DNA of 64,000 nucleotides from Geothrix sp. SG200 (GCF_022808935.1 NZ_JAKZFR010000001.1:682001-746000), one strand, 5' to 3'; shown: positions 1-8,554, numbered from the stretch's first letter. A program made the numbers and translations. The notes: a model not told the origin generated them from the sequence alone.

Positions 1-2
1 CG

Positions 3-83
3 GCCGCCGGCTTGGCGGGCGTCCTGATCACCGTGGCTGGCGTCGCCTATGGCACCGTGCTGGGGCACCGGGCACGGGCATGA
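3..83 (+). CDS. 3' end of a membrane-protein gene (partial)
   Basis: An open frame enters from the left edge and runs 26 codons to a TGA at 81-83. The residues (AAGLAGVLITVAGVAYG, then VLGHRARA) read as one hydrophobic helix followed by a short basic tail, as at the C-terminus of a multi-pass permease such as an EamA/DMT transporter. The family is a guess from this fragment. A perfect terminator hairpin starts two bases after the stop, which supports a real gene end. Confidence 0.5.
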   Translation, partial: AAGLAGVLITVAGVAYGTVLGHRARA

Positions 84-84
84 A

Positions 85-108
85 AAAGGGCCCCGGGAGG
101 GGCCCTTT
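85..108 (+). terminator. Perfect 10-bp terminator hairpin
   Basis: AAAGGGCCCC, a GGGA loop and GGGGCCCTTT form a perfect 10-bp stem with A and T flanks. It lies between the partial gene on the left and the last gene of the exbD operon converging from the right, so it can act in both directions. Confidence 0.8.
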
Positions 109-126
109 CCATGGGATCGGGGGCAC

Positions 127-621
127 CTAGGTGACGGGTGCGGCCACGATGCGCTTCTTGAGGGAGACGGCCACTTTCACGTCGCCGCCATCCTGGCCCT
201 GGAACTTGTCGAGGTTCTCGAGGGACTTCTTCTTGGCGGTTTCCGAGGCGACGCGGATGGCGTCGAGCACGTCCACCATGGCCTGGAACTTCACATCCTC
301 GTCCACCTTCAGGAAGACCTTCCGGTAGTTGAGGGGCTGCAACATCACGGCATCAGGCAGCTTGTCCTTGAGGCCCTGGGCGTCGATCTTGTCCTGCTGG
401 AGGGTCATGGTCCCGTCCTGATCCACCTGGATCAGGATGTTGTTCGGATCGGGCTTGGGAGGAGTGGCGGTCTGGACGACCTGGGGCACCACCACCTTCA
501 TGGCCTTGCTGAGACCGGGCACCATCACGATGAAGACGATGAGGAGCACCAGCACGATGTCGATCAGCGGGGTGACGTTGATATCGGTTTTGGCTTTACC
601 CTTGGCGCCGCCGGTATCCAT
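127..621 (-). CDS. exbD: ExbD/TolR-family biopolymer transporter (second copy)
   Basis: A 164-residue ExbD/TolR protein of the inner membrane, part of the proton-driven motor that energises TonB. A short cytoplasmic N-terminus (MDTGGAKG) leads to one transmembrane helix at about residues 18-38. That helix carries the family's essential aspartate, D21, in the context TPLIDIVLVLL. The rest is a periplasmic domain. Its ATG overlaps the stop of the upstream exbD by one base (TGATG), so translation is probably coupled. The two ExbD proteins share the start MDTGG(A/S)KG and the helix but diverge beyond it, which fits an old tandem duplication. Whether they form a mixed dimer or serve different TonB proteins is unknown. 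Confidence 0.93.
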   Translation of the reverse strand: MDTGGAKGKAKTDINVTPLIDIVLVLLIVFIVMVPGLSKAMKVVVPQVVQTATPPKPDPNNILIQVDQDGTMTLQQDKIDAQGLKDKLPDAVMLQPLNYRKVFLKVDEDVKFQAMVDVLDAIRVASETAKKKSLENLDKFQGQDGGDVKVAVSLKKRIVAAPVT

Positions 622-1124
622 CAGTTACCCCCTTCCTTCTTGGTGTCCTTGTCCTCGCTGGTCACGATGGACGCCTCGTCGGCGCCACCCTTCCGGCAGG
701 ACTGGAACAGCTCGTTGATGTACTTGAAGGGCAGGTCGGCGTCAGCCTTCACGAACACGCGCTTGTCGTTCAGCATCGAGACGTTCTTGTTGATGAAGTC
801 TTCGAGCTGCTGGCGCTGGCCTTCGTTGTCGATGAAGAAGCGCATATCCTTCGCGTCCTTGTCATCGATGAGGATCGGGCCGGGGCCAGTCACGTCGCCG
901 GTCTTCTGGTCGCGCTTGGAGGTCAGCATGAGGGTCAGGTACTTCTGGCCCGCGTCCTGCTGCTGATCCACCTTCGGGGCATGCTTCGACAGCGGCAGCT
1001 TCACAGCGTTGTTCACGGCGGGGGTGATCACGATGAAGATGATCAACAGCACCAGCACGATGTCCACAAGCGGCGTGACGTTGATGTCGGACTTCATCCC
1101 ACCCTTGGAACCACCTGTATCCAT
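621..1124 (-). CDS. exbD: ExbD/TolR-family biopolymer transporter (first copy)
   Basis: A 167-residue ExbD homologue. It starts MDTGGSKGGMKSDINVTPLVD and has the proton-path aspartate D21 at the start of its single membrane helix. The periplasmic part is longer and more charged than in the second copy and includes a stretch rich in K, D and Q. It is the third gene of the tonB-exbB-exbD-exbD operon; 59 bases separate it from exbB and it overlaps the next exbD by one base. An AGGAG-like ribosome site lies just upstream of the ATG. By family it sits in the inner membrane in complex with an ExbB pentamer. Confidence 0.93.
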   Translation of the reverse strand: MDTGGSKGGMKSDINVTPLVDIVLVLLIIFIVITPAVNNAVKLPLSKHAPKVDQQQDAGQKYLTLMLTSKRDQKTGDVTGPGPILIDDKDAKDMRFFIDNEGQRQQLEDFINKNVSMLNDKRVFVKADADLPFKYINELFQSCRKGGADEASIVTSEDKDTKKEGGN

Positions 1125-1144
1125 GGTGTGTTCTCCTTAGAAAT

Positions 1145-1170
1145 AGCCCGGGAGCTCGCGCCCCCGGGCT
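1145..1170 (-). other. Hairpin between exbB and exbD
   Basis: AGCCCGGG and CCCGGGCT form a perfect 8-bp stem with a 10-base loop in the exbB-exbD gap. It has no U-tract on the operon strand, so it is unlikely to be a full terminator. It could stabilise the upstream mRNA or attenuate transcription, which would favour the ExbB excess (5:2) known for this motor. That role is inference. Confidence 0.5.
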
Positions 1171-1183
1171 GGGTGGCGGTTCC

Positions 1184-1912
1184 TTAGCTCTGGCTCTCGC
1201 GGCGGATGAACTCGTCGATCATCTGGGAAGCCGCGTTGTTGATGTTGGTGACGACGACATCCTGCTTGTTGGTCAGCAGGTTGTAGATCCACACGGCCGG
1301 GATGGCGACGAACAGGCCGAGGGCGGTGGTGGCCAGGGCCTCACCGATGGAGCCGGCCAGGGCGTTGATGTCGCCGGCGCCCTTGGTCTTCAGGTCGGAG
1401 AAGACCTTGATGATGCCGATCACGGTGCCGAGCAGGCCGATGAAGGGGGCGAGGGCGCCGATGGTGCCCAGGCCGCTCATGCCCTTCTTGAGGAGCTCGA
1501 CCACTTCGGCGGTGCCGCGCTGGATGGCGCGCTCCACGGGCTGGATGGCATCGTGGTTGGGATTCATGGTCTTGAGCTGCTTCTCGTACTGGAAGATGTC
1601 CAGGCCGTGCTTCAGCACCAGGGCGATGTGGCTCTTGTTGTGGGTGGTGGCGGCGCGCTTGGCGGCTTCGAAGTCGCCGCGGCGGAGCGTGTCCATGAAG
1701 AGCTTCAGGAACTTGTCAGAGGCCTGCTTGCTCTGCGCGTAGGTCACGAAGCGCTCGATGGCCACGTAGATCTGGTAGGCCATCAGGATGAAGAGGACGG
1801 AGATGATGAACTTGTTGGCGATGGAGGCCGAACGCCAGATCTCGGCGGCGGAGAAGCTGTCGTGGCCGCCTTCGGCAAGACCGAGCATCAGGGGGGTGGT
1901 GAACAGGTTCAT
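1184..1912 (-). CDS. exbB: ExbB/TolQ/MotA-family proton channel protein
   Basis: A 242-residue ExbB/TolQ protein. It has three predicted membrane segments: residues about 32-50 (IISVLFILMAYQIYVAIER), about 145-170 (GTIGALAPFIGLLGTVIGI) and about 190-215 (ALATTALGLFVAIPAVWIYN). The last two carry the family pattern GLLGTVIGII followed by GEALATTALGLFVAIPA. With ExbD it forms the inner-membrane proton channel that drives TonB. It is the second gene of the operon, 51 bases after tonB. The length is normal for the family. Confidence 0.95.
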   Translation of the reverse strand: MNLFTTPLMLGLAEGGHDSFSAAEIWRSASIANKFIISVLFILMAYQIYVAIERFVTYAQSKQASDKFLKLFMDTLRRGDFEAAKRAATTHNKSHIALVLKHGLDIFQYEKQLKTMNPNHDAIQPVERAIQRGTAEVVELLKKGMSGLGTIGALAPFIGLLGTVIGIIKVFSDLKTKGAGDINALAGSIGEALATTALGLFVAIPAVWIYNLLTNKQDVVVTNINNAASQMIDEFIRRESQS

Positions 1913-1963
1913 GAGGTTTCCTTATGGAATGGAGAGAGGATTGGACGTGGGAAGGTGCGCAGG

Positions 1964-2764
1964 CTACCGGAGCCGGAACGGCATGGTGAGCTTGAATCGC
2001 GCGTACTGGGGTGCGCCGTTCAGGAGGGCAGGCTCGAACTTCCACTGCATGGCGTAGGCTTCTGCCGTGGGCCGCAGCTGGGGAGGTCCTTCCTTCGCGA
2101 CGGCCGAGGTGGGCACACCATCGGGGCCGACCACGATCTCCACGACCACCGTGCCCTGGATCTTGGCGATCTTGGCGAGAGGAGGATAAGGAGGGGCGGG
2201 GGGCTGGTACTTCACCTTGATCTGGCTGAAGTCGAAGTCCACCACCTTGCCGGTGCCTCCGACGACGCCGCCGACCACACCGCCGACCACACCGCCGATG
2301 ACGCCGCCGGGAACACCGCCAGGGACGCCGCCGGGGACGCCGCCAAGGGAGTGGTCCTGCTTCGGAAGCTCCTTGGGCGCCTGCTCAGGCACCACTTCCT
2401 GCCGCGGATCGATGGGAGTCGTGTCCACCTTGCTGGCAGTCACGGCCATCGGCGGCGGCGGCGGCGGCGGTGGAGGCGGAGGAGGCGGCGGAGGCGGAGG
2501 CGGAGCGGCTTCCACCTGCTCGGCCAGGTCGATGCCCACCGTCCTGATCACCTTCTTCCCGGCCTCGGTGTGCTTCGCCAGCTGGAACCCGATGAACGCG
2601 AAGAGCGCGTACATGGCGATCGTCGTGGGAATGGTGACCTTGGGGTTGCCCCGCTTGATCGCCTCATTCCCGGCGACGAGGGAGGACTTGTATACAGCGT
2701 CCTCCAGGGTCTCCACGGGAGCCACCGGCTTGGCGGGGGGTGATTTTTTGGGATCTTTGCTCAT
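1964..2764 (-). CDS. tonB: TonB-family energy-transducing protein
   Basis: A 266-residue TonB protein linking the ExbB-ExbD motor to outer-membrane receptors. The order is: N-terminal cytoplasmic part, one membrane helix at about residues 47-65, a run of 18 prolines near residues 84-101, a linker of repeated GGVPGG and GGVVGG units at about 140-170, and a C-terminal TonB domain at about 180-266 (YPPLAKIAKIQGTVVVEI, then MQWKFEPALLNGAP). The ATG at 2764 is preceded by AAGGGAG at good spacing. A longer frame with a TTG start exists but has no ribosome site. It is the first gene of the operon. Confidence 0.93.
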   Translation of the reverse strand: MSKDPKKSPPAKPVAPVETLEDAVYKSSLVAGNEAIKRGNPKVTIPTTIAMYALFAFIGFQLAKHTEAGKKVIRTVGIDLAEQVEAAPPPPPPPPPPPPPPPPPPMAVTASKVDTTPIDPRQEVVPEQAPKELPKQDHSLGGVPGGVPGGVPGGVIGGVVGGVVGGVVGGTGKVVDFDFSQIKVKYQPPAPPYPPLAKIAKIQGTVVVEIVVGPDGVPTSAVAKEGPPQLRPTAEAYAMQWKFEPALLNGAPQYARFKLTMPFRLR

Positions 2765-2871
2765 GCGACTCCCTTGAAAAATCCAGGGGAAAAAACAGCG
2801 CGCCGGACCCATGGGAACTTCGGTCCGGCAACGAAGGGTGAGGATAAAGAGCTGGGGCTGGCCCAACGGCT

Positions 2872-2900
2872 AAGATGGCAAAGGGCGGACGGATGGTCAA
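2872..2900 (-). promoter_or_regulatory. Sigma70-like promoter of the tonB operon
   Basis: On the minus strand TTGACC (2895-2900) is followed after 17 bases by CATCTT (2872-2877), close to TTGACA-17-TATAAT. It lies about 108 bases upstream of the tonB ATG. I see no convincing Fur box over it. Confidence 0.5.
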
Positions 2901-2947
2901 GCTCGAAAGACGGGCCTGATCCCCGCCAAATCTGTCTTTCGCTGTTT

Positions 2948-2987
2948 TTTGCTTGGTTTCGCAACACCCGTCTGCGACCCAAGCAAA
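2948..2987. other. Interrupted palindrome upstream of tgt
   Basis: TTTGCTTGG with inner CGCA pairs with TGCG and CCAAGCAAA around an ACACCCGTC-type loop. It lies in the 262-base divergent region between tonB and tgt, followed by an A/T-rich stretch (about 2986-3012) that is striking in this G+C-rich DNA. It could be an operator or a 5' leader hairpin. Confidence 0.45.
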
Positions 2988-3026
2988 TGAAATTGTTAAT
3001 TTTTGTTAAGAAGGTCTGGACGTCCC

Positions 3027-4175
3027 ATGTCGAAGGTCACAACCCCATATTTTTCATTCACCCCCGCTCCCGCCCCCCCCTCGGGGGCCGCGAGGGCGGG
3101 CGGGTTTTACACCTCGCATGGCGAGGTCCTGACCCCCGCTTTCATGCCCGTGGGGACCCAGGGGACCGTCAAGGGCATCACGCCGGTCCAGCTCCGGGAG
3201 GTGGGCCCCCAGGTGATCCTCGGCAACACCTATCATCTGGGACTGCGCCCCGGAGACAGCCTGGTGGCCCGGCTGGGAGGCCTCCACCGGTTCATGGGAT
3301 GGGATGGGCCCATCCTCACGGATTCCGGCGGCTTCCAGGTCTTCTCCCTTGCCTCGCTCCGGAAGATGACCGAGGACGGCGTCACCTTCCAGAGCCACGT
3401 CGACGGCAGCCCGCAGTTCCTGTCACCCGAGCGGAGCCTGGAGATCCAGCGGAACCTGGGCTCGGACATCTGCATGGCCCTGGACGAGTGCCCCCCGGGC
3501 CGCATGGAGCGCGCCAAGCTTGAGGCCAGCATGGCCCGCACCACGCGGTGGTTGGCCCGCAGCCGCGCCGTGCCGCTCCAGCCGCACCAGGGTCTCTTCG
3601 CCATCAACCAGGGCGGGACCCACCTGGACCTGCGCCGGCGCCACCTGGCCGAGGCCATGGACATGGACGCGAAGACCCCCTTCCAGGGCTTCGCCGTTGG
3701 CGGCCTCAGCGTGGGGGAGCCCAAGGACGAGATGAACGGCGTGCTGGCGGAGTTCGTGAAGGAGCTGCCCGCGGACCGGCCGCGGTACCTCATGGGCGTG
3801 GGCACGCCGGAGGACCTGCTCTTCGGCATCGAGCAGGGGGTCGATCTCTTCGACTGCGTGCTGCCCAGCCGGGAGGCCCGCCACGGCCGCATCCTGACCA
3901 GCAGGGGCAAGCTCAACCTCAAGAACGCCCGGCACCGGGAAACCGACCTGCCGCTGGATCCGGATTGCGGCTGCTACACCTGCCGGACCTTCAGCCGGGC
4001 CTACCTCCACCATCTCTTCCGCTGCGGCGAGCTGCTGGGCTTCACGCTGAACACGATCCACAACCTGAGCTACACTGTGGGGCTCACCCGCGACGCGCGG
4101 CAGGCCCTGCTGGAAAACCGATTTCCGGAGTTCGCCCAGACCGCGCGCGCCCGATGGCAGACCGAGGAGCCCTAG
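3027..4175 (+). CDS. tgt: Queuine tRNA-ribosyltransferase (TGT)
   Basis: A 382-residue tRNA-guanine transglycosylase, which swaps guanine-34 of GUN-anticodon tRNAs for the queuosine precursor preQ1. Visible landmarks are D99 in the DSGGFQVFSL motif, the nucleophile D276 in DCVLPSREARHG, and zinc ligands C314, C316, C319 and H345 (DCGCYTC, then TIHN). The ATG at 3027 (MSKV) has AAGAAGG upstream. An in-frame TTG eight codons earlier would place the start inside that ribosome site. yajC follows with no gap (TAG directly joined to ATG), the common tgt-yajC-secDF order. Confidence 0.96.
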   Translation: MSKVTTPYFSFTPAPAPPSGAARAGGFYTSHGEVLTPAFMPVGTQGTVKGITPVQLREVGPQVILGNTYHLGLRPGDSLVARLGGLHRFMGWDGPILTDSGGFQVFSLASLRKMTEDGVTFQSHVDGSPQFLSPERSLEIQRNLGSDICMALDECPPGRMERAKLEASMARTTRWLARSRAVPLQPHQGLFAINQGGTHLDLRRRHLAEAMDMDAKTPFQGFAVGGLSVGEPKDEMNGVLAEFVKELPADRPRYLMGVGTPEDLLFGIEQGVDLFDCVLPSREARHGRILTSRGKLNLKNARHRETDLPLDPDCGCYTCRTFSRAYLHHLFRCGELLGFTLNTIHNLSYTVGLTRDARQALLENRFPEFAQTARARWQTEEP

Positions 4176-4490
4176 ATGATGTACGCACTTCTTCAGCAGA
4201 CCCAGGCCGGCGGCGGGCCCGCTTGGATCCAGTTCGTGTTCATCGGCGGCATGGCCCTGATGTTCTACTTCCTCCTCATCCGGCCCCAGAGCAAGGCCCG
4301 CAAGGAGATGGAGGCCCGCCTGTCCAAGCTGAAGGCCGGCGACGAAGTCGTGCTGACCTCCGGCCTCTACGCCACCATCGACCGCGTCGAGGACAAGCAC
4401 ATCTGGATCAAGCTCGGCGGCTCCGTGGTCAAGGCCCGGCGCGCGGCCGTGGCGGCCCTGGCCTCCGAACCCGAACAGCAGCAGAACTGA
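4176..4490 (+). CDS. yajC: Preprotein translocase subunit YajC
   Basis: A 104-residue YajC: a short N-terminus, one membrane helix at about residues 18-38 (FVFIGGMALMFYFLLIRPQ) and a small cytoplasmic domain with the family pattern KAGDEVVLTSGLYATI. It associates with SecDF in the inner membrane. The start codon directly follows the tgt stop, and secDF begins 54 bases later. Confidence 0.95.
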   Translation: MMYALLQQTQAGGGPAWIQFVFIGGMALMFYFLLIRPQSKARKEMEARLSKLKAGDEVVLTSGLYATIDRVEDKHIWIKLGGSVVKARRAAVAALASEPEQQQN

Positions 4491-4544
4491 TCCCCTGACC
4501 TTCCGGGCCGGCCCCCGCCGGCCCGCTTCTTGTAGGAGCGCCCC

Positions 4545-7391
4545 GTGACCAAGCGGAGCCTCTGGCGCCTCGCCATTGTTCTCGCCGTGCTGTTCGGCTG
4601 CGGCTACTTCTTCATGCCTCTCTCGAAGGTGAAGCTGGGCCTCGATCTCCGGGGCGGCGTCCACTTCGAGCTGGAGGTCCAGGGCCAGGAGGCCCTCGCG
4701 GCCGACCTGCGCGACAGCCGGGATCGCCTCACCGCCCGCCTCAAGGAGAAGGGCCTCCCCGGCGCGGTGGTGCAGGTGGACGGCGACGCCCTCCGGGTCG
4801 ACGGCGTGGGCGCGGACCAGAAGGCCACGGTGGAGAAGGTCGCCAAGGACTACTTCTCGGGCTACGCCTTCAGCGCCGATGGGGACGTCTTCCGGCTCAC
4901 CCAGCGGGACTCCTACCAGAAGCAGCTGAAGGACGATGCCAACAAGCGCGCCCTGGAGGTCATCGAGAAGCGCATCCGCGACATCGACCCCGCCAACGTG
5001 CTGGAGCCCGAGATCACCGCCAGCGGCGCCGAAGGCAACCGCATCGTGGTGGAGATCCCCGGCATCGAGGAGGGCGACCGTGAGCGCATCAAGAAGCTGC
5101 TTGCCACGCCGGGTCACCTGGAGCAGCGCCTGGTGGCCAAGGCCCCCCAGGTCTACTTCAACACCAAGGAGGAGGCCCTGGCCTTCTTCAAGGGGACCAT
5201 CCCGCCGGAATTCGAGCTGTTCCCGGAGATCGAGAGCGAACGCCAGGCCCGCCGCACGGGCCAGTCCGTGACGAAGGCCAAGCCCGGCGAGGAGAGGATC
5301 AGCAGGTGGGTCCTCCTGGAGAGCCGCGTGGCCGTGGACGGCGCCGACATCATCGACTCGCACCGCGCCTCCAACTCCCAGACCGAGGCCAACGAGGTCA
5401 ACTTCACCCTCAACAAGAAGGGGGATGACGACTTCGCCCGCCTTACGGGCATCGCCTCGGAGGAGAGCCGCTACATCGCCATCGTGCTCGACCGGAAGAT
5501 CGTCACCGAGCTGACGGCCAAGGAAAAGATCATCGGTGGCGCAGTCCGGATCAGCGGCAGCTTCACCGCCCAGGAAGCCGACGACCTGGCCAGCCAGCTT
5601 CGGAGCGGCGCCCTTCGCGCCCCCATGAAGTTTCTCGAGGAGCGCGTGGTGGGCCCCGGCCTGGGACGCGACTCCATCCATGCCGGCGTGCGGGCGGCGG
5701 TCATCGGCTTCGCCGCCATCATCGGCTTCATGGTCATCTTCTATCACTGGTCAGGCGTCAACGCGATCGTGGCCCTCACCGTGAACGTGATCGTGATGAT
5801 GGGCCTGCTGGGCTCCTTCCGCGCCACCCTCACCCTGCCGGGCATCGCGGGCTTCGTGCTCACGTTGGGCATGGCGGTGGACGCCAACATCCTCATCTTC
5901 GAGCGCATCAAGGAAGAATTGGGCCTGGGCAAGAGCGTGCCCGGCGCCATCGACGCAGGCTTCGACCGCGTGTTCTGGACCATCGTGGACAGCCACGTGA
6001 CTCAGCTCTTCGCTGCCCTGCTGCTCTTCATCTTCGGCACGGGCCCCGTGAAGGGCTTCGCCGTGACCCTGACTGTGGGCGTCGTAGCCTCGCTGTTCAC
6101 CAGCATCTACATCAGCCGCTTCATCTACGATTGGGTCCTCGAGCACCATCCCGGCACCAAGACCCTCTCCGTGGGCAGCCACACCTTCTTCAAGGGCTCG
6201 TCCTTCGACTTCATGAAGTACAAGGGCACGGCCATCGCCATCAGCTGGGGCATCATCCTGATCTCGCTCCTCTATGTGCGGCCCTGGAACCTCACCCACA
6301 ACAACCGCATCCACCTCGGCATGCAGTTCGTGGGCGGCAACGACATGACCGTGCGGTTCCGCGGCGCCATGGAACCGGAGACCATCCGGGCTGCCCTTGC
6401 CAGGCAGGGTTACTCCGACGCCTCCGTGGTGGCCTACGAGAACCCTGACAAATCCATCCACGACTTCTCGGTGAAGGTCAAGGCCAAGAAGGATGGGGAC
6501 CAGAAGGACAGCACCATCCAGGCCAACGCTCTGCGGGCCATCTTCAAGAAACTGGATCCCGAAGGCGCGACCAGCGCGCTGCCGGCCCTCAACCTCGAAG
6601 GCTCCAAGACGCTGACGGATACGCTGGTGAAGGCCAATCCCGCTGGCATCGGCGGTGACGAGATGGCGCTGCAGGCCGCCTACACGCCCTTCGCGGAGAA
6701 GGTGATTGCCGGCCGCGACCGCCTGCCATCGGGCCTCTACCAGAGCTTTGCCGAGCTGCCCCAGGACCTGCCCCAGGCGCTGCGGGACACCGTCCAGAAG
6801 AGCTACCGGCTGGGCTCGGTGGGCATCCTGAAGGACGAGAGCTTCTCGCCCAGCATCTCCGGCGAGTGGACCCGCAAGACCCTCACGGCCGTGGCCTGGG
6901 CCCTGGGAGCCATCCTGGTCTACGTGATGTTCCGGTTCACGGCGAGCTTCTCCGTGGGCGGCATCGTGGCCCTGGTTCACGACATGCTCATGGCCCTGGC
7001 CCTCTTCGCGGCCTTCGGCTACGAGTTCAACGTGCCCGTGGTGGCCAGCTTCCTCACGCTGATGGGCTATTCCATGGCCGACACCATCGTGGTGTTCGAC
7101 CGCATCCGCGAGAACAGCCATCGGCCGGAATACCGCCGCGCCAGCGTCACCAAGCTGGTGAACGACTCCATCAACCAGACCCTGGGCCGGACGATCCTCA
7201 CCTCGCTGTCCGTGCTGTTCGTCTCGGTCTGCCTCTGGCTCTTCGGCGGGCCGGCCCTCCACGACCTGGCCTTCCCGCTGGTGATCGGCGTCATCACCGG
7301 TACCTACTCGTCCATCTACATCGCCAGTCCCGTGGTGGTGTACTGGGACCAGTGGTTCGGCGGCAAAGATAAGTTGAAGCAGCACGCTTGA
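4545..7391 (+). CDS. secDF: Fused protein-export membrane protein SecDF
   Basis: A 948-residue fusion of SecD and SecF, the proton-driven RND-type partner of SecYEG that helps pull proteins across the membrane. The GTG start at 4545 has AGGAG eight bases upstream. After one N-terminal helix comes a large periplasmic domain (about 35-380). The SecD membrane block (about 385-530) contains GMAVDANILIFERIKEE. The SecF half has its own first helix at about 560-585, a periplasmic part (about 590-770) and a second membrane block with SMADTIVVFDRIREN. The SecF periplasmic part (about 180 residues) looks larger than in separate SecF proteins. SecD and SecF are separate genes in many diderms; the fused form is also known. 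Confidence 0.95.
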   Translation: MTKRSLWRLAIVLAVLFGCGYFFMPLSKVKLGLDLRGGVHFELEVQGQEALAADLRDSRDRLTARLKEKGLPGAVVQVDGDALRVDGVGADQKATVEKVAKDYFSGYAFSADGDVFRLTQRDSYQKQLKDDANKRALEVIEKRIRDIDPANVLEPEITASGAEGNRIVVEIPGIEEGDRERIKKLLATPGHLEQRLVAKAPQVYFNTKEEALAFFKGTIPPEFELFPEIESERQARRTGQSVTKAKPGEERISRWVLLESRVAVDGADIIDSHRASNSQTEANEVNFTLNKKGDDDFARLTGIASEESRYIAIVLDRKIVTELTAKEKIIGGAVRISGSFTAQEADDLASQLRSGALRAPMKFLEERVVGPGLGRDSIHAGVRAAVIGFAAIIGFMVIFYHWSGVNAIVALTVNVIVMMGLLGSFRATLTLPGIAGFVLTLGMAVDANILIFERIKEELGLGKSVPGAIDAGFDRVFWTIVDSHVTQLFAALLLFIFGTGPVKGFAVTLTVGVVASLFTSIYISRFIYDWVLEHHPGTKTLSVGSHTFFKGSSFDFMKYKGTAIAISWGIILISLLYVRPWNLTHNNRIHLGMQFVGGNDMTVRFRGAMEPETIRAALARQGYSDASVVAYENPDKSIHDFSVKVKAKKDGDQKDSTIQANALRAIFKKLDPEGATSALPALNLEGSKTLTDTLVKANPAGIGGDEMALQAAYTPFAEKVIAGRDRLPSGLYQSFAELPQDLPQALRDTVQKSYRLGSVGILKDESFSPSISGEWTRKTLTAVAWALGAILVYVMFRFTASFSVGGIVALVHDMLMALALFAAFGYEFNVPVVASFLTLMGYSMADTIVVFDRIRENSHRPEYRRASVTKLVNDSINQTLGRTILTSLSVLFVSVCLWLFGGPALHDLAFPLVIGVITGTYSSIYIASPVVVYWDQWFGGKDKLKQHA

Positions 7392-7396
7392 TCCAT

Positions 7397-7512
7397 TCCG
7401 GGGGTTTCCCCGCCACGCCTGCGTGGCGGGGATCTAAGGTCCACGCTCCGCTTCGCCGCGCGAACACCCCCGGACCCCCAAGAAGAAGCCCGGCTGAGCC
7501 GGGCTTCTTCTT
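7397..7512 (+). repeat. Structured intergenic repeat A, copy 1, with terminator
   Basis: The element begins a few bases after the secDF stop. An outer stem TCCGGGGG (7397-7404) pairs with CCCCCGGA (7467-7474). Inside it is a perfect 11-bp hairpin, CCCCGCCACGC with GCGTGGCGGGG. The 3' end is a 15-bp terminator: AAGAAGAAGCCCGGC, TGA loop, and its complement (7480-7512). A second copy with compensating base changes lies at 47562-47667. Confidence 0.75.
7480..7512. terminator. Bidirectional 15-bp terminator after secDF
   Basis: AAGAAGAAGCCCGGC, loop TGA, GCCGGGCTTCTTCTT: a perfect 15-bp stem between secDF and the converging hydrolase gene. Its core GCCCGGCTGAGCCGGGC is identical to the terminator at 47639-47667. 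Confidence 0.85.
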
Positions 7513-7534
7513 GTTCCCCGAATAGCGCTGTGGC

Positions 7535-8551
7535 CTATTTCAGGTGCTTCTCGAGGAATGCGTAGATCTCCTTTCGCGATTCCTGGGCCAGGGTGGTGTC
7601 GATGCGGTTGAAGCTGTGGCCGCCGGGGGCGTCCTGGTAGATCTTGTGCTCGAAGGTCTTGCCGGCGGCCTTGAGGGCATTGATGAGGGTCTCGACCTCC
7701 ACCACGTTCACGTCGCGGTCGTTGGTGGTGCTGTGGACGAGCAGGGGGGTGCGCAGCTTCTGGACGTTCCACACGGGACTGCGGCGTCGCACCATTTCCA
7801 CGTCTTCGCTGGGGGTCTTGCCGGCGAACATGGTGCGGACCACGGCGTCGTCCCGGTACTCCTCGCCGGCGTAGCCCACCCGCATCAGGAGGTCGGACAC
7901 GGGCACGCCGGCGTAGCAGGCGGCGAACTTCTCGGGGTGGTCGAAGACGGCCATGAGCGAGATGAGGCCGCCATGACTCCAGCCCACCATGGCGCAGCGC
8001 TTGGGGTCCACCGGGAGGTGCTCCACGGCCCAGTCGCGACCGGCCACCACGTCGTCGATCTCCAGGCCGCCGTAGTCGATGGCATCGTAGAGGCCCTTCC
8101 CGTAGCCTGTGGAGCCCCGGTAGTCGGGCGCCACCACGATGTAGCCGCGCTCGATCATCTCCCGCACGATGTGGGCGTGGTAGGTGCCGAAGTCGCCATG
8201 GACGCCTCCGTGGGGCAGCACGATGAGGGGCAGCTTCCGGCCCTTCTCGGCCTTGCGGGGGACGAAGACGTACTGCTGGATCTTCAGGGGGTGCCGCTGG
8301 TTCTTGATGCCATAGGTCTCCTCGCCCCGGGGGTTCGGCGGGCCCGTGTAGGTCACCTTGTCCACCACGGCCACGTCGGAGAGACGCTGGAACCAGAGCT
8401 GGTCGTCGGCGGCCTTGCGCAAAGAATCGAGCTCCCAGTGGAGGCCGCTCACGCGGGACTCCAGTCGCTTGACGCGGGCGTCCTCCGGGGCCTGGGCCGC
8501 GAGGGGGGGCAGGGCCAGGGCGCAGAGCAGGAGCGGGACGGGAAGGCGCAT
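7535..8551 (-). CDS. Secreted S9-like alpha/beta hydrolase
   Basis: A 338-residue exported alpha/beta hydrolase resembling the catalytic domain of prolyl-oligopeptidase-family (S9) peptidases. A signal peptide (MRLPVPLLLCALALPPLAAQ) is followed by a short coiled segment. The triad candidates are S192 in GWSHGG, D278 or D280 in TTNDRD, and H312 in GGHSF. HGG near residue 114 is the likely oxyanion element. There is no beta-propeller, so the substrate could be a peptide or an ester. The gene follows the ArnD-like gene on the same strand. Its Shine-Dalgarno sequence GAGG lies inside a perfect hairpin (8555-8581), which suggests control of translation. Confidence 0.85.
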   Translation of the reverse strand: MRLPVPLLLCALALPPLAAQAPEDARVKRLESRVSGLHWELDSLRKAADDQLWFQRLSDVAVVDKVTYTGPPNPRGEETYGIKNQRHPLKIQQYVFVPRKAEKGRKLPLIVLPHGGVHGDFGTYHAHIVREMIERGYIVVAPDYRGSTGYGKGLYDAIDYGGLEIDDVVAGRDWAVEHLPVDPKRCAMVGWSHGGLISLMAVFDHPEKFAACYAGVPVSDLLMRVGYAGEEYRDDAVVRTMFAGKTPSEDVEMVRRRSPVWNVQKLRTPLLVHSTTNDRDVNVVEVETLINALKAAGKTFEHKIYQDAPGGHSFNRIDTTLAQESRKEIYAFLEKHLK

Positions 8552-8554
8552 GGG

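Noticed and set aside
2765-2905. Fur box upstream of tonB
   Set aside because: No 19-bp GATAATGAT-type dyad is seen; only a sigma70-like promoter can be supported.
3423-5747. A 774-codon minus-strand frame opposite tgt, yajC and secDF
   Set aside because: All three plus-strand genes have complete family motifs; the antisense frame has low-complexity composition and no motif.
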